This document shows positions 13,001-23,900 of a DNA stretch of 64,000 nucleotides, piece after piece. The translations under genes and the position numbers were made by a program. Source of the stretch: Notospermus geniculatus (taxonomy: Eukaryota; Nemertea; Pilidiophora; Heteronemertea; Lineidae). The stretch covers positions 82,519-146,518 of the forward strand of contig NMRB01001697.1 in NCBI GenBank assembly GCA_002633025.1, read 5' to 3'. The notes beneath the pieces are model-generated. The model ran no database searches, was not told where the DNA came from, and was given only the letters and a program-made list of their open reading frames with translations. Every line of letters begins with the position of its first letter. The first letter of the stretch is position 1.

Positions 13001-15465
13001 TTTTATTGCACTCCTTGTTTCAAATAACATGGAATGGACCCCCACCCTTGGACTTGGACTCTCTTCTGATACACTCACCCATCTTTGAACTTCGATATGA
13101 TCATGATAGGTCCAAACGACTCCTCCTTTGCAATGAACATATTGTCCTCAACATTCGTGAACACGGTCGGCTCCAAAAATAACCCCGGTCTTTCCACCTG
13201 TTTCCCTCCATAAGCCAAAGTGGCGCCCTCATCCACACCTTTCTTGATGTAACTCAGGAGGCTGTTTAGGTGAGCCCTAAAATGCAGAACGGGTGATGAA
13301 TTTCACTCCTGAGTGGATATGGGGAAAAAATGAAATCAAATTTGAGGGAAATCGAATTGTGAACTTGATACAAGTTTTTGACTAAGGGGCTGCCCAAGCA
13401 GGCAAGCCACCAATACCTATGATTCTGTGGCCCGTGATCTGTTGTCCGGTCAAGAGGATCTCCAATCTTCATTTTCTTGATCTCTTCAATGACTGCTGCC
13501 AAGTAAGTGTCATGGATTGATTCTTCTACAAAGAGACGGCCGGCGGCGATGCAGTTTTCACCCTTATTGAAGAACACACCATTGCAGCCCTGGAATAACA
13601 GTAACAAGATATACACATGTGTAACAACCTCACTTCAGAACTTCCACGATCAGCCTGACTAGTTATTACATCCGTACAAAGGTTAGTCGTCTAACTGGTA
13701 TCATGATTCACAACAGAAGTGAGTGTTTTGAAAGGTCTCTGAACATGTATCGTGTGACGCCAGTAAAGGCCTGTTTCCACACCCAAAGTTTTCCCACTCT
13801 TGCCACGCAGTTTCTAGCTCTCGCATTACGGTTTCCTCTTGCTGTGCGGGTCATTCTTGCTTACAATACAACCGGTCAAGAGCTTACAAACACTGGCATC
13901 ATCTGGTTCGAGCGGAAAACCGCTGCGGAGGAAACGAGCCTGAAGGCCTGAAATCTTACATTCTTTACAGCTTTGCTCATATCACTGTCTTTGAATATGA
14001 TGAGCGGTGACTTTCCACCAAGTTCCAGTGAACACTTCTTCAGGTTGCTCTTTGCACATCTGAAATATGAAGAGGGGCACTCGATGAGCAGAAATACTTT
14101 CTTATAGAGAAATATTGTGTACAGAGCCGATAATTCTGTTTCAGCTGACGACAGCAACACTCACTACTCAAATCTGGTGCCCATCCCCAGCAGTGACATA
14201 CACTCACCCCTCCATGATCGCCACGCCAACTTCCGTCGATCCTGTAAATCCCAGCTTCCTGACGCGAGGGTGTGTGACGATGGCATTGCCAACCACAGTC
14301 CCACTTCCTGTCACGATGTTGACGACTCCCGCTGGGAATCCCGCCTTTACGCAAAGTTCGGCAAATTTAAGTGATGTCAAAGGGGTAACCTGGAAAACAG
14401 ATCACGACGTAGTACTCCGGGCTCTGAGGGCCAGAAGCCGCAGAAATCCAAAAGGTTGTGTTTCCAGCATAGAACGACTGAGGCATACAAACAGCAGTAG
14501 TTCGCAATTTACCTGAGCTGGTTTCAGAACAACAGTATTACCAGCAGCAAGGCAAGCAGCCATTTTCCACGCCAACATCATTAGTGGATAGTTCCATGGA
14601 GTAACCAGGCCAACCACTCTGAAAAGTAATGAAACGTTTAGAATTATCTTCTCCTACAGTCGCCTTCCGTTCCTGAATGAGTTTTCTGCCAAAAAACTTG
14701 AATCGAAATGAACTCGACAGTTTGGATGTGATTGGAACTGCATGTGTCCGATCCTATCCGATGTAGGGAATTTTCAAATAGAGCTTACCCCATTGGTTCC
14801 CTCTTTGTAAAGGTTAGGTTCTTCTTTGGCCTGGCATGGTTGATGGGAATAGTTTTACCCTTAAACAAAATAGTACACAGCACCGTTATGAAGATTCAAT
14901 GCAATGCGGCATGAATAACGTCCATGCTGTAAGCTTGAGAAGAAATGGCAAATCATGGCACCAAACAATGTTCCATACCTCAATTTTATCACACCAACCA
15001 GCAAAATATCTAAAAGTGTCAATGGACATTCCAATGTGCGTTTTGAGAGCGAGGGTGTAGACAGCTCCAGAGTCGATGGACTCAATGGTGGCCAGTTCTT
15101 CCCTGTGTTCGTCCAATACGTCTGCTAAGCGGTACATCAATTTGCCACGATCGCGGGCGTTCATCTTTCCCCATTCGCCCTCGTAGAATGCTTTCTGGAA
15201 CAAGGAAATATTAGGGTTAATCCTAATTTGAGGAGTACAGCGGAAATCGACATGGAGAAAGGGATTGTCCAGCCTCTCTTACTGCTGCAGCGTTGACAGC
15301 TTTATCCACGTCTGCCTTTGACCCCTTGGAAACTTTACAGATCAGCGATTCATCAGTTGGGTTCATGTTGTCGAATGTCTGCCCATCTGCGGCATCAACA
15401 AACTCATTGTTGATGAAGAGCTGATGTGGGAAGGTGATGTCCATTTTGTTCACGTTCATTTTGAT
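7099..15465 (-). CDS. ALDH1L exons for the aldehyde dehydrogenase domain
   Basis: Exons, in gene order: 15465-15283, 15194-14979, 14859-14789, 14618-14513, 14389-14208, 14059-13960, 13589-13417, 13276-13079, 12757-12558 and 7154-7099 (stop TAG at 7101-7099). The peptide is a full NADP-dependent ALDH domain: [13 protein letters not shown] at the start, the [11 protein letters not shown] cofactor-binding region, GFTGSTEVG, the glutamate in LELGGKSP, the cysteine in [30 protein letters not shown], and a C-terminus KTKVVTVEY. The 71-bp exon 14859-14789 is easy to miss; it encodes [12 protein letters not shown]. The final 56-bp exon lies 5.4 kb from its neighbour, and that intron is filled with transposon debris. 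The domain appears intact. Confidence 0.93.
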
Positions 15466-18237
15466 CTGAAATTTTCAAGAAAACTGCATCAAATTTGCCC
15501 TAATATTGGGATGATATATTAGGACTTGGTACAAATAGGAAATCTCTGCAACTTGATCAATACAAAATCCAATGAACAGATTCCACTCCAAGACTGATTA
15601 AGGTTCTGTGTCTCTTTCAAGCATGAGGGGTCTCTGTCAAACAACATCAGTTGCCCATAAAACATTCTCTGATTCGCAACATTGTGAAGAGACATTGCAA
15701 ACCAACACGTACAGCATCATAGACAAACTCAGCAGCGCCACCTCCACGGCCCTTCATCACGACTAAGCCAACAAAATCAACAAATGTGGTTGCCATGTAA
15801 ACCTCTTCGGGTTGGAGTACAATGCCGTTGCATTTTTCTTTGACTTCCTCGACCAATCTGAAATGAAACCAACTACCGGTACTGTAGAACCTATGACTCC
15901 ATTATTTAAGGATACAAAATTTCAGACCCCCCCCCCCCCAATTTGTCATTTCTGCCCGTTCTGAACAAATAGACAGCAGATGGAAGCTAACTGATCAATG
16001 CAAACGGATGCTGACACGGTTGACTGACCTTGTAACGTCCATGGAACCAGCCCCCGCCCCAAAGAAGTCCATATCGGGCGGAATATCCTCCTTGGCTAGG
16101 ATTCCCTGCCAAATTGTCTTGACAGCAGCCTGCATCTTAAGTTCCTCGTCTGTCAATTTCAGGTCACCAGCACCTCCAGATGATTGCCCATACTTTGATG
16201 CTGGGATCATTTTGCCATCATCAAACTTCAATTGTTCAACATTGAGCTGAAAATGGAGACGATGATTCATGTGATTTCATTCTACATGTACAGCTAATTT
16301 AAGTTCATCTGATTCAGGTTGTGAGTGAGATTTCCGGTACCTACCGCTTTCCCATCATTTCCAAAGAGAACCATACCAGATGAGTGCACAATTGCTTTTC
16401 TACTCATTCCAGGGACCTCCACTTCAGTGCCTTCAGGTGGAGCCTCATCCCACAATTTCGAACCATACATCGTAACTTGCTGTAATGTAGAAATGCACTC
16501 ATCAGTTGTTATGAAGCCCACAAAAGAACATGGTAGGAACACACATTCGAGTTGAGTTACATGTACCATACATTTTCCACTTTGAACTGATGTCATAAGA
16601 CAGTGCGTGGGAATCAGGCCCTCCTATCAGGTACCTACCTTGCCATCAATGGTTGTCCATGCACCAGGGACTTTATCTGCACCACGGATGAAGTTATGGA
16701 GGTTGAGAGCAGTTTGGTCCCAGTTGATCTAAAAATTAACCAAAATGACATAACCTCAAAGGTATTTAAGACTGAGAGTGCAGTACTTTGTGGGCCCTGT
16801 GCAACTTCCTGGCATCAGTCAGCAGAAGGCAAAATCTTCCAAGCACCAACTGCAGATCAATACAAAATTGAAAGAGACGAGTCATGAGTAGAGTGACGAA
16901 GGAGCATCAGGAAATGCCAGTAAGCTAAAAGCCTAGATGGAAGTTACTAGATTCCAGCCAGACGTACCTCAACTATTTCCTTCTTCATTTTGGCATCATA
17001 GGTTGCTCCCTCTGCCGGTTGTGTGATCTTTGGTGCAGTTCCTGCTGCTATCATTTCAACAGCTTCTCCCTGAAAAGGTGATATTCAATCTCCAATCAAG
17101 AAGCAAATCACATGACTGCAGTGATGTGGCGTTCATCGTCTTGTATTTTTCCATCATGGCTGACATCAAAGCATCATTAGCCCTCGTATGAAGAGGCCAA
17201 GAAGTTACTCACTTGGATGGGGTCTTACTTTTGCCCTTGCAAATGGCTTAATATCCCATGCAACGGTGTGAGTGAGTGTGAGACTCAGATTCAATCATAA
17301 AACAGTGAAATTACAAACAAACAGGCTCACCATGGCCTTTACACCTTCTGGGAACATAAACCTCTTGTAGATGGAGTTAAGTGTGTCATTTATGTCAACA
17401 TCACACTCGCGTGTCAGCAGCATTGGTCCAGTGTCTAGACCATCATCGGGCCAGAAGATGGTGAAGCCTCCCTTTTTGTCTCCTTGGATGAGAGTCCTGA
17501 AAGAGGGTTGTTGCTTTCAGTTTATGACCAGTTGGCCAGTGGAGAGGCCACAATCTCATCTCCCAAAGAGACAGCGCTTAGATTCAATGACATTCAGCAC
17601 AAATGACGTGAGATATCTTCTACATGTTAGTGCGTTTTTCTAAATCAAAAACTTTGCCTGTACTCCATCGTGTTTTTGAATGTTCGAAAACTAGACCATA
17701 CCAGTTGATAGCTGATGCACCTCGATGTCTTGGCAAGATCGATGGATGATAACATATTGACTGATGTTTCGGATGGTTGACGACTTCCATGGGGATAAAC
17801 TGACTACAGAATGGCATCACATTCAGGTCAGCTTTGACTGATTTGTATTCCTCAAACACCTCTGGGAGGATTTCACCCTTCCGACGCCAGGCTTTGAACT
17901 TGTAGACAGGGACGCCGTCTCCAGCAGCTGTCTGAGCTATAAGGACAAAAATCAAGGGACTGTCGAAGGGTACCATCAAATGAGTTTTATGGATGTCTCT
18001 GCAAATTGGTTTTCTGCCCCCTCGTGCTTGGCCATGAGACCCAATCTCAGCAAGGCTTTGTGTGCAAGCATATGAAGAGCAAGCGAGACGAAAACCCTAC
18101 AACAATTTACCTAATATGTCCTCCTTTCCATTGACATCAGGGATAGTGAACACGCCCACGATTGTATGGCCATTCGACTTGATTAGTTTGTAAACTTCAG
18201 CGCCGAAGGCACTCTGGCCTATCACAGCCACTCGAAG
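7099..18237 (-). CDS. ALDH1L1: ALDH1L: 10-formyltetrahydrofolate dehydrogenase (near-complete gene, 18 exons)
   Basis: The product oxidises 10-formyltetrahydrofolate with NADP+ to tetrahydrofolate and CO2, in the cytosol (ALDH1L1) or mitochondria (ALDH1L2). The three family domains are present in order: N-terminal formyl hydrolase/transferase, acyl-carrier-like linker, and C-terminal aldehyde dehydrogenase. Spliced exons total 2703 nt, giving 900 residues plus the start methionine, against about 902 in vertebrate ALDH1L1. Every junction was phase-checked and joins conserved sequence. Key residues seen: His in [11 protein letters not shown] (about residue 107), Asp in DDGLDTG, the carrier serine in GAGSMDV, the ALDH glutamate in LELGGKSP and the catalytic cysteine in NKGENC. 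The first exon I can read starts LRVAVIGQ in phase 0, so a small upstream exon must supply the ATG. A bare ATG before GTGTAT at 19695-19693 fits the phase but is weak. Whether it is the single invertebrate ALDH1L or a paralogue cannot be told. Confidence 0.95.
7420..7942. mobile_element. 523-bp inverted-repeat DNA transposon with TA target duplication
   Basis: Left end CCGTATTTTTCGGACTATAA and right end (inverted) CCGTATTTTCCTGACTATAG are flanked on both sides by TA (7418-7419 and 7943-7944). Internally it repeats the phrase ggtgcgccttatag several times in both halves. Elements with CGGACTATAAGGCGCA ends are widespread in animals. No transposase is encoded, so this is a non-autonomous copy. 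It sits in the last ALDH1L intron. Confidence 0.85.
8900..9190 (-). repeat. tRNA-derived SINE-like element
   Basis: Read on the minus strand, the head carries an A-box-like GTGGCAAGAACG and a B-box GGGTTCAATCCCAG, followed by a body with GTGAAGTGCTTTGGGACATC. The two ends of the tRNA-like part do not form an acceptor stem, so it is not a tRNA gene. Boundaries are approximate. Confidence 0.6.
9809..10020 (+). repeat. tRNA-derived SINE-like element
   Basis: The head has an A-box (GTGGTCTAGTGG) and a B-box (GGTTCGATTCC) spaced as in tRNA genes. The body has CCACCCAGGGTATAAATTGG, a phrase typical of marine invertebrate SINEs. No anticodon-arm or acceptor pairing as in a real tRNA is seen. Confidence 0.7.
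10639..10800 (-). repeat. SINE-like fragment
   Basis: The minus strand contains GGAACTCCAGTTTCCTCCTG, shared with copies at 11572-11710 and 11845-11960. A B-box-like GGGTTCGAGGTCC at about 10655 may belong to a neighbouring fragment. Limits are uncertain. Confidence 0.45.
11572..11710 (+). repeat. tRNA-derived SINE-like element
   Basis: A B-box GGTTCGATTCCCTG follows an A-box-like GTCAAGTGG. The body ends in GGGCACTCTGGTTTCCTCCT, which recurs inverted at 10734 and 11852. Confidence 0.6.
11845..11960 (-). repeat. SINE-like element, same family
   Basis: The minus strand carries GGGTTTGATTCCTTG (B-box-like), then CTCTGAGCACACTTG and CTCCAGTTTCCTCCTGC. It is in opposite orientation to the copy at 11572. 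Confidence 0.55.
15713..16246 (-). CDS. ALDH1L exons for the acyl-carrier-like linker domain
   Basis: Exons are 16246-16029 and 15857-15713. The first completes the formyltransferase C-terminal part ([15 protein letters not shown]) and begins the carrier domain; the second continues with [11 protein letters not shown] and [10 protein letters not shown]. The motif [19 protein letters not shown] contains the serine that in this family carries 4'-phosphopantetheine, which shuttles the formyl group from the hydrolase to the dehydrogenase active site. The domain is of normal length and looks functional. A plus-strand open frame over the same stretch is a shadow. Confidence 0.92.
16345..18237 (-). 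CDS. ALDH1L exons for the formyl hydrolase domain
   Basis: Exons, in gene order: 18237-18111 ([12 protein letters not shown]), 17936-17702 (holds FCSQFIPME and [17 protein letters not shown]), 17496-17331 ([18 protein letters not shown]), 17069-16968 ([11 protein letters not shown]), 16728-16639 ([19 protein letters not shown]) and 16479-16345 (VLFGNDGKA). They encode the Rossmann-type N-terminal subdomain with the folate-binding and catalytic His and Asp, followed by the smaller C-terminal formyltransferase subdomain. In the family this part removes the formyl group. The intron phases (1, 2, 0, 0, 0, 0) join without loss of frame, and introns are short (about 150-450 bp). Confidence 0.93.
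17150..17245. repeat. Dispersed repeat (family of three in this window)
   Basis: The phrase ccatcatggctgacatcaaa, then gcatcattagccct, then aagaggccaag and ggatggggtct recurs with changes at 46905-47020 and 56855-56955. It lies inside an ALDH1L intron, so the small open frame in the 46.9 kb copy is not evidence for a gene. Confidence 0.65.
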
Positions 18238-20879
18238 CTGCAAATGAATATGAATTCAGACTTCACCAGTCGATACCGGTAACTGTTAGAATATCAATCA
18301 CTCAAGTATCTATCAGAGGCAGATTGTGTCCAATTAGAATACCAGACCTAGTGTGGTTTATTCTTCAGTCTGTGCACCAGTCAAGATTCGTTAAGTGCAA
18401 AATAAGCATCATTAAGTCACAACTGATGAAAACTTAATGCTTCTTCAAGAAATAAAACCATTTCTATTCATGTCAGGTTGAAAAATCAGAAGCCTACTCA
18501 AAAAGGACCTTGAAACAGATCAGAACAGGTTATGACCGAGTCTTGAGTGGGCCTACTACAGTTGTTCGATAGGCCTTCCTGATATGACATGTATGAGGCA
18601 AATTATGTCATTTCCATCAATCATATTGATGGCCTGTATTTTGATATGTTGACTATTATCACGGAGTCCAGTTATTCACTTTCCAAAGATGGAAAAAAGC
18701 CTAAATTTTTTAAAATGCCTTTTTCCTGCAAATAGATACCGGTCGGTAGGCTAGAGTTTTCCATCCATTCCAAGTGTGTGTGTGTGGGGGGGATAACTTT
18801 CAGACTGAGCTTGGTAGGCCTAGGCCTAATTTTAGACAGTCAGAGACTAGAGCTAGGCTAGAGGCTCTGCCACCGATAGGCCTTGGCCCCTAGTCCAGGA
18901 GTTCACACAAAAAGCAAAGCCAGTTAGGGCCTAGGCCTACCGGGAACCGGGTAGGCCCTAGGCCTAGGCCTAGTTCACGACTGTTAGAACACAATAGGTC
19001 TTTTCACTGCTTGCTCTCCAGTCGCCTGTCCAATTCTCCGCGATTTAATTGGCTACTTGGACCCGTATGACGACATACTAATTTGCATATGATTGGATCT
19101 TTAGTCAAATATTTACTGATTACGGGAATGAGTTAATAGAAGTAATTAAGCTGTCCGCTTTGTTTCTGGTCAGCTGTAGTGAAAGTGGAGTCCTTAATCT
19201 ATGTAACAGACAAGAGCAATTAGTGAGTTCTGAAACGTGTGACGAATGGTTGACAAGTTTGTTCAGACAACGCCAATTTCGGCCTTGCTGAGGGTAGCAA
19301 CAGTAAGACAAACCTTTTTGCGAATAACTCAACGTTGTTACACAGATCACTTCTTTATGATTGATATTAACCAGGTAGGCGAACAATACAGGCCGCAGGA
19401 AGTTCTAATAACTCATTCCCAGGTTGAAATTTGTTGGTAGTTTCCGCATTAATGTGCTATTTTTAGACCGGAAATCCCCGTTTGCTTGAAGCTGCCGATA
19501 GAGGACGCGGCGGTATGGATTCCAGTTCTAACAGTCGTGAGTTAGGCTAGTAGCTAGGCCTAACCTCCTAGAGCCTGCATGTCCTACCTAGGTCCGGGCT
19601 AAGAAGGACGGAATAATAGTAGGCCTAGGACATAGGCCTAACACACGTGACATGACGTAGGCCTAGCACATGAGCAGTATATAATTATACACCATGTCCA
19701 CTACTCATTACTGCTACAGTGGGCCTACAGCTTAGGCCTATGCCCCCCCCCCCCCACCACATGCCCACGACGGCTGGCACGGGCCACGGCACGTCCATGA
19801 CCACCTGCGAATCGAACCTCTTAAAACACGCACAGCACACATTCAACCGGCATTCAGAGTTAATTACGGATGAAAAGTAACTAATCTACCACACCTTGCT
19901 ATTTTCTGCGGATGACATGTCTTCCCAACCGGGCAAACAGCGAGGAAAAGAGAGCTTCTACGCACAAATTTTATCAAACTTGTGACCCAATTTGACTTTG
20001 GAACTAGGTCATTGTTGTTGTTGTCGGTTTCGGCTTCTAGTAACGCCGACACACGGGCCGGCATACTCTCAAAAGCCGTGAAGACAGCATCTCCGTCGGA
20101 TTTCGTCTGAGGGAGAAGAACCGAAAAAACGGCCTGAATCTGGGGATTCCACCAACGGGTTACAGTGTAGATAAGAATGGGCGGTGATCTAAAGTCATTT
20201 ATGAAACAGGCCCCAGGACTTTTTATTTCACTGGGAGACACGGGGAAATTCGTCACTCCCGTTTCATACAATCATGGTCCCTATATAATGAGGCCGGACC
20301 ACTGAGAAACGGAAACTGGTACTTTACACCTGGCTTTCCAGCCCAGTGCAGTTAAATTCGCTGGAGAGCCTCGGATGTATCGGGAACAGTTGTCCACTTG
20401 AAAACGGACCGGCGTCGTGACGCGTATCTGGTTTCTTTGCCGCTGTCTGCGCACTCCCTTGGCGCTCATTCCACAACAGACAGTACCTCGGGAGTGAAGC
20501 CGCAAAAACGGAAACCAGTCTAACAAATTCAAATTCAAATTCAAAACAACAAGATGCAGACTTGTTACCCATCTCGGTACTGGACTCGCACCCACATCCC
20601 GTAGCTCTGTATACATGTATTCGCACCCTCACGGACGACCAGGATGTGAATGACAGGAGAAGCCATATTGCTCAACAGCACCACTTAGAGTCTGTCAATA
20701 TTTTTAAAATTAATGCAACAACTTGACGTTGCGTTTTCGGCCAAAAATATTGGCATGTCGAGTTGACACTCATGATTGCTGTTTTAGTATCCGTTGACAG
20801 CTACAAGGAGATCAATGCTATCAATTATCCATTGCGAACTGCACAAATAGCGTCCTACCTGACTTATATCTTTCTGGGG
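18238..20879. other. Shared 5' region between divergent ALDH1L and LamG genes
   Basis: The region should hold the ALDH1L start exon and both promoters. Between 18810 and 18975 and again at 19540-19740 there are dense aggcctaggccta words, including an inverted pair around gggaaccggg (18926-18967). Runs of C occur at 19743-19756. Minus-strand ORFs at 20281-20632 have no recognisable domain. No convincing TATA box was found for either gene. Confidence 0.5.
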
Positions 20880-20952
20880 ATGACAATGAAGATGGCGCGG
20901 ACTGGGGTGGGCCTACTGCTCGCCCTCTCTCTCTTTTACTGTTTTCAACTCG
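20880..20952 (+). CDS. Signal-peptide exon of the Link-LamG-PAN gene
   Basis: Encodes MARTG followed by VGLLLALSLFYCFQLG, a textbook hydrophobic secretion signal with a basic N-terminus. The exon ends after CTCG at GTGAGT in phase 1, which fits the phase of the following Link exon. This exon is not included in the downstream tandem duplication. Confidence 0.8.
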
Positions 20953-23900
20953 GTGAGTTTTCTCTTTGGCCGGTGTTTTTATCTATTTTTTGATATTATT
21001 CACTCCTTGCAGACTAGGTTCTTTATCTTTCACTCTTAAAAAATTCTTGTCACCGCAACTTGTCTGCGAATATTGATGAGATGCTTTAGTCGGCCTGACG
21101 AATTACGTCATTCATGACACAATTTACTTGTCATGGCGAGTCGCACATCTCTGTGACGAGTACAGTTTATCCAGTTGACAAGGTCTCTAGTTAAGGCGAT
21201 AAGTTGCAGGTGGCAGGACATTATTGCGCATGCGCTTCCCTCACATTTATCGCTCAATTTCTTGAACTCTAAGCATGCTGTCACCATCGTTGCCTCAGTA
21301 GCCACGAGGGTTTAGGGGTTATGTCTATAGTAGTTTATATATTCCATAGGTCGTAGGTTCGAATCCCGCCGTAGGCCCTGAAATTTGGGAGAGTTTTTCT
21401 TTCATATGTACCTGTTGTTAGTACTTGTAACTACCGTATAACAGACCCTTGGCGCATAATTTTTAATTTTTGTGTAACCTGAATGACGAGATGTAGTTGT
21501 TTCAATGATAAGATGTCTCTTTTCCGAGGATGACAAGTTAAAAACTTGTCAATTGACAAGATAGACCCTGTCAATTTAAGCATATTCTGAGAACGAGTTC
21601 CAGCTTGTCAGTACGACGAGAAATTTTTTAGAGTGTTGGTGCCACACCAGGAGAACCCTCCGATTTAAGAACCCTCGGATTGTTTAATAACTAAGAACTC
21701 TAGGGGTTCCAGATAGAAACTTTACCTTAGAAAAGGGTTCTATCTGGAACCTTGATGGGTTCTTTGGCGACAGAAAGGTTCTATGTGGAACCCTCTCAGG
21801 TTTTTTAAAAGAAGGTTCTATATAGAACCTTGGAGTTTCTGGTGAGGCACAACCGTTTGGCTTTGCCTATCACGCATTGCGCCGTTCGAATTTATCCCCT
21901 TCGTATTCACGTCGGTCGACGGTTGTCTAAAGATGCAATGATAGGCCTAAATCAACTTCCTCTACTGATCATTTTTGACAAAATGGTAGATCTAGGCCTA
22001 AGGAGTGACCGTTCGCGCCGGTAGTCGGTAGTCACTAGGAGTTTTCTCAAAGCCCTCGAAAGGCCAACGAGAACGCCTATCCTTTTGTTCGGTGTTGTCT
22101 TCGCGGCATCGAACAATGGGTTTGGCGTTCGCGTCGGCGTTTCTGGGGCTTTGCGAAAACTCTCTATTGGCAACACGTTTACACCAACTGATTAACGACA
22201 TCTGTGCAACATGATCTTTCGACCCTGTATACACAAATAGCGAATAAGATAGGGCCTAGCAACTTCTCAACAACATTTCAACATGTTGTTCATTTGTTGG
22301 AAAATTAGAAGATTTTTTTTTGTGGGAAAAACGGATGGTTCGCCGCAGACGTGTGATTGGACGCATGTTGCAACTGAGGAGAGTGATATAAGAAATCCTG
22401 CCAGTGCGTCGCGCTAAATTTGCCAAAATTATATTTTCAACAAAAAAGCCGATAAAATTGATATGCCATGATGATAGAGGCACATATAGCGTACTCTCAA
22501 TTCTATTATCGTTCCTGCGTATTCTCAACTGCATTTTTCTGCCACAGGGCGAACAAGCTCTAAGGATTACGGGGTTGTACAGGCGAGGTCACCGACTTTA
22601 CTGAAGAAAGTCGAGGATGCCATTCCGGTGTGCCCTGCGAATGGTTACACACGCCTGGCCACCAGGGAAGAGCTGGATGAAGCATGGAGTAAAGGATATG
22701 ATGTCTGTGAATGTTCTGTGTTGGCTGGTGGATCCGTGGTGTACCCCATACGAACTCCAAGGGCAGGATGTGGCACACAACCGGCAGGAATAAGGGTTTG
22801 TTCTGAAGCGCAGCCATTTTCACGCAAAGCGGTCTTTTGTGTATCCAACAGACTTCGTAAGTAAACAGCACAGGTACCGGTACATGTACTTGACGCAATG
22901 TGTGGATAGTTGTAGAGAAAACCACCAGTTTTACTGACAACGTCAGTGGCCCCCGTCACACTAGAGGCGGAATGAGCAGGAATGCCGTCGGAATGACAAT
23001 TCGTAGTTCATTCCTGGACAATCGAAGTGCATTCCAAAAATTCTGACTGGGTTCCGACTGCGTTCGTAATGTTCCGGCCCGTTCCTGTGGTCTGTCGGAA
23101 TGTTTTGAGCATGTTCAAAACTATCGAGGTGCGTTCCAAGTGGAGAAATATCGAACGGCATTTGAAGTGTATTCTATCTGCATTCTTACTGCGTTCTAAA
23201 TAGTCCGACTGCGTTCTAAATAGTCCGACAGCCTTCCAACAGCATTTGAAACATTCTGATCGCATTCGAAGGACAATCGAAAGGTCCAGGGTCCATACCC
23301 TGCCAGTTGAGCTCAGACTCATGAAAATGCCCCCGTCACACTTAGTTCGAATCAGCAGGAATCAAGCAGAACCAGCCGGAATGAGAAAATTTGCAAAATT
23401 CGAGCTGGATTCGGGAGAGAAAGATTGCACTTCAAACACTTGGAACGCGCTTCGAATTTAGTCAGAACTCTCGCAGAATGGCTGCAGAATATGGTTAGAA
23501 AGCCGAAGAATTCGCGAAGAATGCCTCTCGAAGACAAAAAAATGCAATTGGAATGTACTTCGAATGTAACAGGAACTTCCCGAGTGTATTTCGCATGCTG
23601 CAGGAATGGTCCCCGACAGGCTGCTGAATCTAAAATTTTCATGAGTCTGAGCTCAACTGGCAGGGTATGGACCCTGGACCTTTCGATTGTCCTTTCGAAT
23701 GCGATCAGAATATTTCAAATGCTGTTGGAAGGCTGTCGGACTATTTAGAACGCAGTCGGACTATTTAGAACGCAGTAAGAATGCAGACAGAAAACACTTC
23801 AAATGCCGTTCGATATTTCTCCACTTGGAACGCACCTCGATAGTTTTGAACATGCTCAAAACATTCCGACAGACCACAGGAACGGGCCGGAACATTACGA

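Noticed and set aside
14115-14516. Plus-strand 133-codon ORF
   Set aside because: Antisense shadow of the conserved ALDH1L exons 14208-14389 and 14513-14618.
20281-20632. Minus-strand ORFs as the ALDH1L N-terminus
   Set aside because: Neither frame joins LRVAVIGQ in phase 0 through a good donor, and they show no leader-like sequence.
21330-21380. tRNA gene at the GGTTCGAATCCC B-box
   Set aside because: No matching A-box or stems; it lies inside an inverted-repeat element.
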